From Aphrocallistes beatrix (taxonomy: Eukaryota > Porifera > Hexactinellida > Sceptrulophora > Aphrocallistidae): a DNA stretch of 64,000 nucleotides. A model generated the notes under the pieces. The model was given only the letters and a program-made list of their open reading frames with translations, ran no database searches and was not told where the DNA came from. Location of the stretch: positions 3,230,285 to 3,294,284 of the forward strand of contig OY725488.1 of the NCBI GenBank assembly GCA_963281255.1, in the 5' to 3' direction. The position numbers were made by a program, and so were the translations under genes. Shown here piece after piece: positions 19,355 through 30,804 of this stretch. Positions within the stretch are counted from its first letter, which is position 1. Each line of letters starts with the position of its first letter.

Positions 19355-20112
19355 CAGGGTGGCTCATAAGTTCTGTGACAAGCTTCATTGGGTATAAAAT
19401 TTATTATCCTAGAACAATCTTAGCTATTATGGTCTTTTTTAGATTCTAAATCGAATATTCTCAATGAAAGACTTTTCCAGCTAAGTCCTGGAACTGTGTT
19501 TTGTATGGCGATTTTTATGGTGAAAAAATGTGTCCTGGCACGCAGTGAAAATCGAGTATCAGGACCCAATGCTTTTCAAATGATCTTTCTAGAGTCTTCA
19601 AATTCTACGAAAAATTGGCTCCCACATTGCCCTCGAACACTCCAAATTTGTAGAAATATAGGATATTTATATCAGTACATATTGAGAATCATTTGGATCA
19701 GATTTTTGGTGTTGTAATATAAAGTGCAATTTTGGTTGATTTTGCAAAATGTACCTATTTTGATCTGGTGAAATGATAACTTTCTCTCGTTTCTGATGAT
19801 GAATTCAATGGATTTATGAAATATATCTGGTGCTATATCTGGTGCTAAATCGTCATAGGACATCAATGATAAAGACATTTTTTACAGAGGTAGCGACCTT
19901 GATTCTCGATTTTCGCTGCGTGCCAGGCCACGTTTTTCCCCCATAAAACTTACCATACAAGACACAGTTCCAGGTCTTAGACTGGAAAAGTCTTCTAAAA
20001 TCATCGAGAATATTCGATTTAGAATCTCTAAAGACCATAATAGCTAAGATTGTTTGAGTATGAATCATTTTATACATAATGAAGCTTGTATCAGAACTTA
20101 TGAGCCACCCTG
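19355..20112. mobile_element. Mariner-type MITE CAGGGTGGCTCATAAG
   Basis: Inverted termini starting CAGGGTGGCTCATAAGTTCT, TA on both sides, and imperfect inverted arms of about 200 bp (for example GTCCTGGCACGCAGTGAAAATC facing its complement near 19900-19930). Noncoding. A fragment of the same family lies at 28212-28389. Confidence 0.85.
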
Positions 20113-20116
20113 TACA

Positions 20117-20142
20117 ATAATCGAGTTTTAATAGTAAGGATA
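20117..20142 (-). repeat. Family A flank motif
   Basis: ATAATCGAGTTTTAATAGTA followed by AGGATATA, between two TA-inserted MITEs in the spacer between A8 and A9. Confidence 0.8.
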
Positions 20143-20152
20143 TATATATATA

Positions 20153-20348
20153 CAGTCGACTCCGCTTAATAGGACCACATCGGTCAGAGGACATTTTGCC
20201 ACGATTAAGCGGAGGACCCTATTAACCGAAAATATTTTGTATTAGCTTCTATGTGTGAGAGGTATTCCGGTCCTGCCAAAAGTGGCCCGATTAAGCGGCT
20301 GACCCGATTAATTAATTAAACAGTGGCCCTATTAAGCGGAGTCGACTG
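20153..20348. mobile_element. Pogo-type MITE CAGTCGACTCCGC, copy 1
   Basis: Perfect terminal repeat CAGTCGACTCCGCTTAATAG, flanked by TA. A near-identical second copy is at 48844-49031. Interior words CGATTAAGCGG and CCCTATTAA repeat. Confidence 0.9.
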
Positions 20349-20360
20349 TATATATATATA

Positions 20361-20836
20361 TCTGGGTAACGAATTGATTAAAGAAACTGCAAAGCGTAGA
20401 AAGCTGATTTTTGGCATGTGGGAGTCGTTTGGCTATGGCTCCAGTAAGTTCTGAGTTCAGACGAAAATGTCTACTCATCGTGGAATTATGACGTCATTGT
20501 CACATTTTTAAAGGTTAAGCAATACAGTTATTCTAGCATAACTCAGCCATTATAGGAGATAGAACTCTGAAATTTAAATAGAATGTGTATATTAATATAC
20601 CTCACATATGCTATTATCAAAAAATGATAACTCATCACTCTGTTATGACGTCATCATTATGAATCAAAATTTTGTGATTTTTCGTGGGATATCGATTATA
20701 ACATTATGAAAAACGTCTTTAAAGATGTAATCTCCGATAGAATTATTCAATGGTAACCACAGCCGCCCAAAGGGCGCCTCTGGCGGACACTTTGTGTCCG
20801 CCAGCCGCGCAGCGCAAGAATGCGAAGCGCGCTTGT
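20361..20836 (+). repeat. Family A repeat, copy A9
   Basis: Complete, slightly diverged head (TCTGGGTAACG), standard GCGCGCTTGT tail. Confidence 0.9.
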
Positions 20837-20931
20837 TAATACTAAATCACAATTAAAAAATTAAATTAAAATTTTCAAAAAAAAAAGAAAAAAGTTCATT
20901 TAGTGGATCCCGCCAGCCTTAAACTAATTCT

Positions 20932-21515
20932 TAACGCTTCCGTATACATCCATTGTATTGCGTATGAATGGAAAAATGGTTTGTGCTCAATTATTATCAT
21001 AAACTGTGATATATGTCTACTCGGGTATATCAATATAGTTAAAATGAGCGTCAAACATCAGTGACACCACTATTTGAACCCGATGTATTTTTTAAAATTC
21101 AAAATCTCCGTTGCTATAGGTAATAATACTTCAACTTTCCTCGAATTCAACTATTTGGTATCTTAAGAAACTTCATTTGACATCGGATATCTCTTAATTG
21201 ATATATATCCTTAATTTTGACCGAATGTTTTTCGTTAATAAGTGCAAATTTTTACATTGCCACCTGATTTACTGAATTTATTCAAAATTTAGTATATTTT
21301 TTGACTTTTTTTGACGTATACATCTAAAGGTAATATTTAAAGTATTATGCTTAGAGCTTATATTATGGTGACATAAAGTTTATAGAATGAACAAATTCTG
21401 AGAACGAAATTATAAAAGTTTGTGAGGATTGTCATTTTAACTATAAGTGAAGACCGCATACAACACTAAGTCATTTATCCATGGTTCAAAACAATATTAA
21501 ATTTATATTAACAAT
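20932..21515 (+). repeat. Family C repeat, copy 2
   Basis: Diverged match to 13296-13910 (see that entry). Confidence 0.7.
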
Positions 21516-21782
21516 CTAAATTCATTATGATCAATTTTGGAATTGATTGAAATATATATATATATTGTGGTTCAATAATCAATCCAACATGTTATTATAT
21601 CTGAAAATTTCAAACTTTTCAACTAATTATTCTGCACGAAAAAGTCAGAATTGTGAAAAATAAACATGTAAGCATTTACCACAAATTTTTCGGACTCTTA
21701 CTCTGATCCATGGTACAATTAAAATCAGTAAAAAGTGAATACAAACTTCTAATGCGAATATTGTTATCCATAGTTTAAAGTA

Positions 21783-21945
21783 TGGTTCCATTGAGTTCAG
21801 ACACCAAAGACGAAAATGTTGAAAGACCACGAGATTGAGACGTCATTGCCACGTCTATATAGTTAGAAATTTCAGTTTTGCACACTCAGCCAATTTAGGT
21901 CATTGAAGGCTGAGAATAAAACAATAGTAGGTGTAAATCAACATG
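21783..21945 (+). repeat. Old fragment of family A
   Basis: Shares GAGTTCAGAC, GACGTCATTG, AGTTAGAAATTTCAG and AAGGCTGAGAAT spacing with A6 and A11. It is more diverged than other copies. Confidence 0.6.
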
Positions 21946-21952
21946 CCCAGAA

Positions 21953-22637
21953 TAGGGTTGCCAGATTTTCAAAAGGCCAAACCCGGACATAATTTATTAT
22001 CTAAAAAATTAACCATATGTACTACCTGTTACTGCATCTTCTAAGTGAAACTGAGTGTTGGATGAAAAATGCTTATTGTAATGTTATCTAATTTTAAATT
22101 TGTATCAATAACTTATCGTCAAAATATACAGAATACATAAATAATCAAGATAAATTATAAATTATATTTCGTCTATTAGTTATTGCGGGTAAACTAAAAT
22201 CTCAGAGAATAAAACTTGAAATAACAATTTGAATGTAGCTAATTCACTGTAAACCATCGCTGCAAAGACGCATAAAATGACCCTTGACCCACGTGACTAC
22301 ATATCTACATATCATAATTCATCGTTGAAGCCATTGAACACAGAAACAAAAAGAAGATTCCAAGTATACTCATTACGAAACATGTTAGGGAGTTAGGGTC
22401 AGTACTCAGTAGTACACTATGGTAGCATTACAAATCAGTAATAATCCAAATTTCACAAACTTGCACTCTTTCTTCAAATATTAGAGAGTGACACGTTTGC
22501 AGCAGAGCAATAGCTAACTAAATAACTTAGATACAGATAAAATATATTGACAGTCCTGAGTAGTGAGTAGTCAGACAGGACTCAAAATTCTCCAAACCCA
22601 GACTGTCCGGGTCAAACCCGGACGTCTGGCAACCCTA
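21953..22637 (+). mobile_element. hAT-type MITE (TAGGGTTGCCAGA), copy 1
   Basis: Ends TAGGGTTGCCAGA and its complement. Exact 8-bp duplication GCCCAGAA at 21945-21952 and 22638-22645. Same family in opposite orientation as 39622-41647 after its insert is removed. No transposase. Confidence 0.9.
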
Positions 22638-22645
22638 GCCCAGAA

Positions 22646-23288
22646 GCATATACTACCACCATCCACCAAATCAGTGCGCAAGTTAGGCCTGCCTCCCCAG
22701 ATGAGCGAAGACCCCATGAGTTGCGTGTTCCCAGTATGAGTTGCGATTTGCAAGTTACGACAGATAAATAATAGGGCAGATATTGTTATTTATATTCATT
22801 GCTTGAGCCTACAATTGCATCGACATGTGTGGTCTAGCCCTTCCTTCCAGGTGATGAGATAATATGGGAAATATCATCAGCAATTCTCAGAAAAGTGAAG
22901 TGTATGTATATAGGAACGCAATAGTTAGTTTATGAATATTACTGAGAAGCATTCCAATATCGTAAGTTAAACGGATGTTAAAACAAGTTAGTGACTATGA
23001 AAATTAATTCAAAAATGTAATATTAGAAATTTTACATCACTTTAAAATTTGCCAAAATCTAAATCATAATCGCAAATATTACTCAAGTACTATCGTATTA
23101 TATCTAAAATTGGACATTTGAAGAAAAGTGTGAATATACGTAATACAATTTGAGTGCAGCACCAGTAGGGAGATGATCTTATAGCATGGAGGAAGTATCT
23201 CGTCCGTATGTATGTATAAATTGAAACTTAATAGTAGAAATGTAATTAATCATCCGTAATTTCCTGATCGGTTCCACCAAGTTTGGTT
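22646..23288. other. Gene-free stretch
   Basis: No supported gene and no repeat shared with the rest of the window. Confidence 0.4.
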
Positions 23289-23296
23289 ACTGAGGT

Positions 23297-23522
23297 CAGG
23301 GCTGTATCAACCCATTTTGAGTTGGCAAAATCATATCAATGAGTTGATTATAGCCGTCATATGAAAATGAATTGTTGAAACCAGTTCATTTAGTACAAAT
23401 GCATCATTCCGAAAATGAGTGGGCTGTATACAACTCATTTTTTGAAAGAGTTGAATGAATTGTGGTCAAGGAATTTCCATGAAAAATGACTTGTTTTTGC
23501 CAACTGGGTTGATACAGCCCTG
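23297..23522. mobile_element. hAT-type MITE (CAGGGCTGTATCAACCC)
   Basis: Inverted termini CAGGGCTGTATCAACCCA/ACTGGGTTGATACAGCCCTG. Flanks ACTGAGGT (23289-23296) and ACTGAGAT (23523-23530) form an 8-bp duplication with one mismatch. Interior rich in AACTCATTTT-type words. Confidence 0.85.
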
Positions 23523-23611
23523 ACTGAGATAATCTGGAATGGAGTATTTCGTAAATTAGGCAATTACAAGTAGAATTCCGGAAAGTTTCCGTCAAGTTCC
23601 ATAAATTAGGG

Positions 23612-23788
23612 ACTCAGATTTCAAATAAAATTGACAATTTGGTGATTTTTCCAGTGATATAGATTATAAGAGTAAGACAGACATGTTTAGAGTGATTATC
23701 TACTATATAATTAACCAGTGTGAGCCCAGGCGCCCAAATGGCGCGTCTGGCGAACACAGTGTCCGCAAGCAAGCGAAGCGCGCTTGTG
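23612..23788 (+). repeat. Family A repeat, 3' fragment A10
   Basis: Only the last third of the repeat, from the TTGACAATTTGGTGATTTTT region to the GCGCGCTTGT tail. Confidence 0.8.
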
Positions 23789-24049
23789 TTTACGTATAAG
23801 TTAAAATGCAAGCCCTCAAGTTCTAAACGTCAAACCGGTTGCTACGTTTTAGGCATTATGCGCATTGAAATTAATAACAAACGCTAGTTTAGTCTAAAAA
23901 TAGAACATAGAACATGTCTAAATTTAGCAAGACTCATACACAGTCACACAAACGTACAATTGCAACTGCAAATGGATAGCTTTTAAAAAGAGATAAATAC
24001 GATAAATGTGCTCAAATCATAAAAGTCATTCTACAAAATAAATCTGAAA

Positions 24050-24559
24050 ATGTCTAATAAAATGTTGGGAAAAATGAGTACATATCAACGTGCATGTAAC
24101 TTCCTCCCTACTGATGATATCCAGTTCGTGCCAGGAAAGTTACGAATTGGGGAGTGCAATCAGAACATAATAATTGAGAAGAGAGCCGGCCAAAAGAATA
24201 TTCACTTGTGCAGAGACGTCATCGAACACATCTGGAGTGGAGGCGAGAGTAAACAGCTCCAGCTTACATTTTGAACAGAACGAAATACATTGACTACCCA
24301 TATCCGTCGTAGACGCCATCATTCTGATTATTGGCTAGACATCTTCGCGTCCTACACTGATGAACAATTCATGCAAAAATTTTGATGTAACCAGTTTCAT
24401 GCATACAAAGAGCATGTTAAACAATATGGTAAAGCTTTCCGGTGGAATCCACCGAAGCTAACATTCGAGCAAAGGGAAGAAAAATTCAAGCAACAGTATT
24501 TGCCAGCAGATAAAATGCTCGACTACCCACAATTAGAGATACTCACTTACTTGGAGTAG
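24050..24559 (+). pseudogene. Unrecognised coding remnant with two in-frame TGA codons
   Basis: From ATG 24050 the frame runs to TAG at 24557-24559 with only two interruptions, both TGA (24272-24274 and about 24383). Without them it would be about 169 residues. The sequence looks protein-like: basic HIRRRRHHSDYWLDIF, then an acidic/aromatic stretch (YKEHVKQYGKAFRWNPPKLT) and an acidic end (YPQLEILTYLE). AATAAA follows at 24642-24647. I do not recognise the family. It may be a small gene, a processed relic, or part of a transposon. Both TGAs could come from CGA by methyl-CpG decay, which is inference. Confidence 0.45.
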
Positions 24560-24641
24560 ATTTTGTATGTATGTAAAAATCATGTGATTCATTGCTATTA
24601 CTTTACAACTATTAGTACTTAGTATAACTATGTATTATTAT

Positions 24642-24647
24642 AATAAA
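24642..24647 (+). promoter_or_regulatory. Possible poly(A) signal AATAAA
   Basis: Lies 83 bases after the stop of the 24050 frame. In AT-rich DNA such hexamers are common, so support is weak. Confidence 0.3.
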
Positions 24648-24659
24648 GTACTTGCTGAT

Positions 24660-25776
24660 AAATAAGTCATAATATCACTAAACGTACATAGTACCATTTG
24701 TCTGCTTCATACATTATTATATAGGATCTATGATCCTATGTAATATTGTAGCACAGTACTAAAATGAGTGCTGGAGTCCGGCCTGGCGCAAGTGGCATGC
24801 ACAGACCTGAATATAAAAGACATCACTAATTTCCCTTGATTTTCCATGGAATTCGCATTTTAAATCTAGAACATTTTTGAGAGGAGCTTGTAAGTATACT
24901 CTAGTGGTTATACGGGAGGGTTGATTTGAAATTAGTTGATGATCACACAGTAATACTCAACATATTATCTAGAATAAGAAATAAAATATTCTATTGATTT
25001 CAGATAGAAGATAATTGATGAAATGCTACATGCGATAAAAACTATTTTTGGGTAAAACCTTCAAAGTCAATTTACGAGATTTAATAAACGGGGGAGGGGG
25101 GATAGAAAAAAAACATTAATTAATAAGCGGGGGCCAGTTTATTCAGACACCTAGAGTAGACCCATCAGATATTTGCAGCACAAATCGACAAATGACTTTG
25201 AATTCAAGGTATTGTTCCGATTGTTTTGTTATTTACTCTACTATAAATAGTGATATCACTGCCAAACTATGCTAATATCCGAGTCTAGAACCAAGTAACT
25301 TGAAATTTGAGGTCTCTCGTCGTCTTATTCGGCAAAGTTAGCCCTCTAGCAACATCATAGCAGCATAGGAATGTGACAACATTCCATTCTTAAAACTTGT
25401 TTGAACCCTATCGAGTGATCCCTCTTGCGACTCCGCTCGGTCTAAATTTGACAATGATTTGTGAATAGGGAATTTCGTCCAAATAGTAAGATTGCAATGA
25501 TTTGTTTTGATCCACAGGCACAGGGTCGAGAGACTTTCTCAGAATAAATGTCACACCTATTTCAAATTCATCCCTTTTGGTCTACATTATCACCACAAAA
25601 AGCATGCTAAACTTGTCCAACCGTGCACCCTTTCCCAAAATAATTACCAAAAGTCACTAGACTACAAATGGCTATACATCAACGAGTTTAAAATTTAGGC
25701 GTTTACAAATATAATCAACAAAAATAGATATATAAATATCCTTGATGGTGTTTGGATTAACAGTACTTTCAACATA
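24660..25776. other. Gene-free stretch
   Basis: No convincing gene. The 63-aa frame at 25507-25698 has no recognisable features. Confidence 0.4.
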
Positions 25777-25784
25777 TTTTATGC

Positions 25785-25985
25785 CAGCGGTTCCCAAACT
25801 GGGGTGCATGAACCCCCTAGGGGTGCACGGGACAAGGATTAGAACTGAACTTTGAGCATTTTTAACAGAATTATTTTTGAAGTTATATGCACATTACTCC
25901 TAGATCCTGACATAGGTCCTGGGGTGCACAAAATAATTTTTAGGTGTCAGGAGGTGCACGAGGTAAAAGGGGTTGGGAACCACTG
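25785..25985. mobile_element. hAT-type MITE (CAGCGGTTCCCAAACTGGG)
   Basis: Ends CAGCGGTTCCCAAACTGGG and the complement of CAGTGGTTCCCAACCCC. Exact 8-bp duplication TTTTATGC (25777-25784 and 25986-25993). This terminus type is widespread among animal hAT MITEs. Confidence 0.92.
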
Positions 25986-26407
25986 TTTTATGCGAACAAA
26001 AAGGTTCTTTACAGACCACATAAGGGTGCGCGTTATTGGGAGGTGCCCCATTCAAGGTTCCATTTTCCATCCCAGACAACAATATGTCACAATAGCAATG
26101 CACACATAACAGTAGATATATAAGCACGTTACAACCAAGTGTAATTGGAATTTAGGGTAGTAAGAAATTGAGAAATGCAAACACCATCCATAATTGGCAA
26201 AATTCTAAAAATATCAACATGTGCATATGTACTGTGCATGGCTAGCTATATTTAGAATTCTGTCACCACATTACAAGAAACTTCATAGTTCTATTATTAG
26301 CATGTGAGGTGGAACAATGATGGGCACTACAAATGTAGCTAATTTTAACGAGTTACACCAAATCAATATAAGTATGGAAATAATTAATGTCATAACTAAT
26401 TCAAAAA

Positions 26408-27057
26408 ATGTTTTCTTCAGAACAAGAAACTATTTCTACATTTCGCAGCGCAGATCTCCCGAGGGTTTGCATTCCGGCTGATTTTGAATCTTGCATGGAG
26501 TCAAGTGGGTCTGATAATGAAGGTGATTTCATATTCAAAGTCCCAACAATCCCAACTGATTTAACATCAGCTACATCCACGCCTACTGAGCTCGGATCTA
26601 CTCTCTCTCAAGTAGCCCTCTATTCGCAGACATCCGAAGAATCGGATAACACGGCACCAGCTGTAAACTTAAAGCCGTTATGGCTACTCAAAAGAGGCGT
26701 CGGAGAGTTCTCAAATCCCAATTCATTGCAGCAGAATCCTCCAGGCGTAGACATGAAAAGGATACTACGACCTATAAATCTGGAGGTTTTGGTACTGAGC
26801 TCTCATCTGTTGCCATGAAAGAATTATCTTCCACGAGTGTTAACCCTGATGACTCTGAAACAGTTTGCGAGGAATGTGAACAACACGACTGCCCAACCGG
26901 GGGAAAGAGGGCGAATGATGACTGGTTAGGTTGTGAGTTCTGCCTGAGATGGTTTCACTGTGGATGCATCAATACCAGTCTAAAGGACGTGGGAGATGAT
27001 CCTTATATCTGTAGGAAATGTGACTTGGAATTCGAGTCCTGTGTAGAAGCTTTATAA
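26408..27057 (+). pseudogene. PHD-finger protein, frameshifted reading frame
   Basis: Two overlapping frames make one likely protein. The first (ATG 26408, stop 26818) is acidic and Ser/Thr-rich (MESSGSDNEGDF). The second (ATG 26680 to 27057) starts with a basic KRRRRVLKSQF segment and ends in a PHD finger of C4HC3 type: CEEC, then GCEFC, WFHCGC and CRKC. The first frame would join the second by one single-base shift near 26680, where its own tail stops looking conserved. PHD fingers bind histone tails or, in some LINE ORF1 and DNA transposon proteins, act in the element's own life cycle. AATAAA at 27126 suggests a 3' end. I cannot tell host gene from transposon gene. Confidence 0.6.
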
Positions 27058-27125
27058 CTATCGTTTCTGTAGTAGCATGCCACCATTAGAATAGTATGAT
27101 ATACTTGTTTGCTCATTTATACTAT

Positions 27126-27131
27126 AATAAA
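27126..27131 (+). promoter_or_regulatory. Possible poly(A) signal AATAAA
   Basis: 69 bases after the PHD frame's stop codon. Confidence 0.35.
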
Positions 27132-27259
27132 TATCTTCTATGCATCAATCTATCCCAGGGAATTTGAAACTGCGTCACTAATATTAAAAATATAGGTCGA
27201 CATACCAATAGAAAAGCACCACAAAAACAGTCAATAATAGTATCGAAATTGGAAAAATA

Positions 27260-27420
27260 CAGTCAGGGTCGCATATCATTATGAACCCCATGGGGGTCCA
27301 AAATATGTTCACAATAGAGAGAGAGTCATACATAGTAAGCGAAATCGAAATAATAGAAATTCTATAGAACCGGTCAAATTGGGACCCAGAGGGTTTGTTC
27401 ATAATAAGCGACTCTGAATG
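27260..27420. mobile_element. Pogo-type MITE (CAGTCAGGGTCGC)
   Basis: Ends CAGTCAGGGTCGCATATCAT and the complement of CATTCAGAGTCGCTTATTAT, with TA at 27258-27259 and 27421-27422. 161 bp, noncoding. Confidence 0.8.
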
Positions 27421-28211
27421 TACATATTGATATATGTATGCTATTACACAATTGAATTTTGATATCAACATTTTACAAGTGCGAATATCGAAATCTACTT
27501 TTACTAAGTTACATACAGGCTTATTAGCCGTTGAGATTTCTTTTCTAGCGGAAAATACACGTCTACATAAAAAGGTGTGAAAATATGATTAAATTTTATG
27601 ATAATAGTTTTACAAGATCACGCAGACGTGCGTTCGACACCGTCCATACAATAAAGAATCTCCTATAATAGGAGCTGCACTAGAAATGAGAATTCTAAAA
27701 ACAATACAAGTGCGCCACAGCAGCAGGAGGCCGCAGGGGGGAAGATTGTGATTTTTGTGATTTTCCTGTACAGAATTCAATCTTTTTAGAAAGTAGCATC
27801 AGAATGTATTTGTGGAAATGAATATCTTTAAGATTGAAATTTGTCCTAACATTGGAATTTTGGATTTTTTTCAGTACACATAGCAATAGTTTTATTAATA
27901 AATTAAACTTACGTTCTTGCTAGTAGGTGAAGTAGGCAAGTCACAGGTGTCCAAGACATAAAGTGATCACTTTCATTTAGTTGTCTGGATCATAGCAAAT
28001 TGATACAGCAAATTAGCTAATTGTTGAATCCTGGTGACAGAGAAAGATTATATCTACATATATACTATCTACATATCTATTTGTGTGTATATACAGAAAA
28101 TATATAATTTTAAGTTACGCACATATGTTAAAAATGTCGGTCGACAGAGCGATAGATAGTGTAGCTACAGGAAGTGATTCGAAGGAACATGTACATAATA
28201 TAAATATCGGA
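27421..28211. other. Gene-free stretch with dispersed motifs
   Basis: Contains a diverged copy of the family E unit (TTAGCCGTTGAGA ... AAAGGTGTGAAAATATG, about 27523-27585) and the palindrome CTCCTATAATAGGAG with GCTGCACTAGAAATG (27660-27687). No gene. Confidence 0.5.
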
Positions 28212-28389
28212 TTTTTTTCTCAAAATTCACCATACAAAACACATTTCTAAGTCATATAATCGAAAAATCTTTTAAAATCATTGAGGATATTCGAATTACA
28301 ATCTCTAAGGATCATAATAACTAAGATCGTTTGAGTATAAGAAATTTTATACCTAATGAAGCTTGTGGCAGAACCTATTCCCCACCCTG
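28212..28389 (-). mobile_element. Fragment of CAGGGTGGCTCATAAG MITE family
   Basis: Diverged match to the right arm of 19355-20112, ending CCCCACCCTG followed by TA. Confidence 0.7.
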
Positions 28390-28391
28390 TA

Positions 28392-28825
28392 TATTTACAT
28401 ATGTTAGAAACTCATAAAATATTCATATTGTTACTTTCAAATTGTTAGAATCGGAATCTACGTATTAAAATATCCTATATTAGCCGTTGAGAACTCGCTT
28501 TTAACTCAAAATAAGATTTTATCGAAAGGTGTGAAAATATGTATATATATGTACATATGTTAGAAACCCATAAAATATTCATATTATTACTTTGAAATTG
28601 TTAGAATCGGAATCTACGTTTTAAAATATCCTATATTAGCCATTGAGAACTCGCTTTTAGCTCAAAATAAGTTTTTTTCGAAAGGTGTGAAAATATGTAT
28701 ATATACATATGTTAGGAACTCATAAAATATTCATATTATTACTTTCACAGTGCGAAAATCGGATCCTACGTGGTGAAATACCCTACATTAGTCGTTGAGA
28801 TCTTACTTATATCTTTAACCGTAGA
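28392..28825 (+). repeat. Family E tandem repeat, about three units of 151-157 bp
   Basis: Units start with ATGTTAGAAACTCATAAAAT (28401, 28558, 28709) and include GTTAGAATCGGAATCTACGT, TTAGCCGTTGAGAACTCG and AAAGGTGTGAAAATATG. The last unit is diverged and runs into a CCCAGAGGGGACACAGTGTC segment. Single words of this family recur near 27525 and 62080. Confidence 0.8.
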
Positions 28826-29106
28826 TTGCCCAGAGGGGACACAGTGTCCCCGATATCGCGGATGTCTCCCAGCCATTTTCTATGGCACTGAAGCCATAAA
28901 AGTGTGAAGCCATATAAATGCTGGGCATTCTACAGTTAAACAAAGCTTTGCAGTGGAGGTGTTAAAAATATGAATATATTCTCATAAAAACCGGAAGTGA
29001 TGAGATTTTGCGAAAAAATGTTGACGGTGCACATCTACACCATAAAGAGATCCTACCTGCGAAATTTGGTAAAATTCAGGCTGTTAGATTTCGCAGTAGC
29101 GAGCGT

Positions 29107-29253
29107 ACGGACATACATACATACATACATACATACATACATACATACATACATACATACATACATACATACATACATACATACATACATACATACATAC
29201 ATACATACATACATACATACATACATACATACATACATACATACATACATACG
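29107..29253. repeat. (ACAT)n microsatellite
   Basis: About 36 repeats, flanked by CGTACGG and CGGACGGACG. Tyr/Ile/His and Met/Tyr/Val/Cys frames across it are artefacts. Confidence 0.97.
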
Positions 29254-29299
29254 GACGGACGAGATACTCCGTCCATGCCATAAGGGTATCTCCCTATAG

Positions 29300-30780
29300 G
29301 AGCTGCACTAAAAATAGGCATTGAAATGGCGTAAACCAAGTTCAAATGGGAGAATTTTCATTCTGGATCAATTGTCAAGTTTTCTATTTTTCAACCTCAA
29401 CTCAACCTCAACTCGGAAATTTGGAAAAACATGGAACCAGGAGCACATGGTTGTGTTAACAAGACTCCCCAATAAAGCCCATTTCGAATGAATACAGTAG
29501 ACATTGAATCCTTGTATAAATGTAATGCCGATTCTTGGTAAAACTCGATCTGGTATATACCTTTTAGCCTCAAATCGCATGTGTGTATGTGCGTTTACTT
29601 TCAATACGATCTCTTTACCAGAGGTTTCTGTACAATATATACTTTAACTTTTGTGCCATAATAATAATCAATTATTATACAATTATAAAATACATACAAA
29701 GGTGAATATATGAGTAAAGCTATGCAGAGTTTGTAATCTTTCTTCCAGCTTCTCGTTCCTCTCTAGGAGAAGTGGATTTACTATGATGGCCTCCTCTTCC
29801 CCTAATAGCCACCCCCCTAGTCCTCTCCATGCAAAATAGAGCTACGAAGCTTATAGCCTTACTGCACACCAAGTAGTGTTTGTGAGAAATTTGAGGAAGG
29901 TTAATTGGTATATTGGATGTCTTGTTGCAGTTAGTAGATAGTGTGCGTGCAATACATGGCTTGGCACTTTATCAACTGAATATGGATTGAGGTATTTCTT
30001 TGCATTGTTTACTCATAATGGATCTGCTTCTAACTTCTTATTTTGTTGACTTTGGTAGTATCAGGGTTGGATTAATGGTAGCTACCTTTGTTATTTCATC
30101 GTCTAATTACAAACCATTAACTCAAATACTAATTCACAATATAATAATATGTAGCATTATATCGTAGACTCACTCATCATACTCAACAACAGTTGATGAA
30201 TCATAAATTCACTTCTCTTTTCTTATTGGCGAGATATTAACCTGACGAGAAAATGATGATCCGACTTAATAACTGTGCTTTTATACTTCTCTATAAGATC
30301 ATAAATAGATCACCTATAACACAACAAAAATATCATTAAAGCATCAATATATTCGCAATCTTAACAGCCTCAGCCACTACAGGTAATTCATTGCCATCAT
30401 GTATAGTGGGCAAAATGGGTTTATGTGGCATAAGGTGGCACTGATTGATAATTACAAAAAGTTAGGAATTAATGATTAATTAGAAAAATTAATCTGTGAC
30501 TAATTTGAATGCGTATTATTCGAATCTGGAATCCAATTAGCTGTATCCCATACCGTTTAGAAGTAACCCTATTCATGAATAGACACATTTTAGTATTATT
30601 TGTATTGGAAAGAATCAAGTGTTGAAATACTTTCATCCGCTTAGTGTATATGGCCCAAATTGGTACAAATTAGTTCAATATAATGTCCAATAACGAGTGA
30701 AGTACGACGTTCCATATTGATCATGACATCTACTATACTAGGAGTTGCAGTAAAATATAAAATTTATTGCTTAATTTAGA
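29300..30780. other. Gene-free stretch
   Basis: No supported gene or repeat apart from the motif CTATACTAGGAGTTGCAGTA near 30731, a relative of the motif at 27663, 29290 and 57613. Confidence 0.4.
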
Positions 30781-30804
30781 AGATTAAAAACTCACATATT
30801 TCTC

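Noticed and set aside
28997..29345. Several open frames of 65-100 codons over 29000-29345, on both strands
   Set aside because: They translate a (ACAT)n microsatellite (YIHT or MYVC repeats) and have no independent support.
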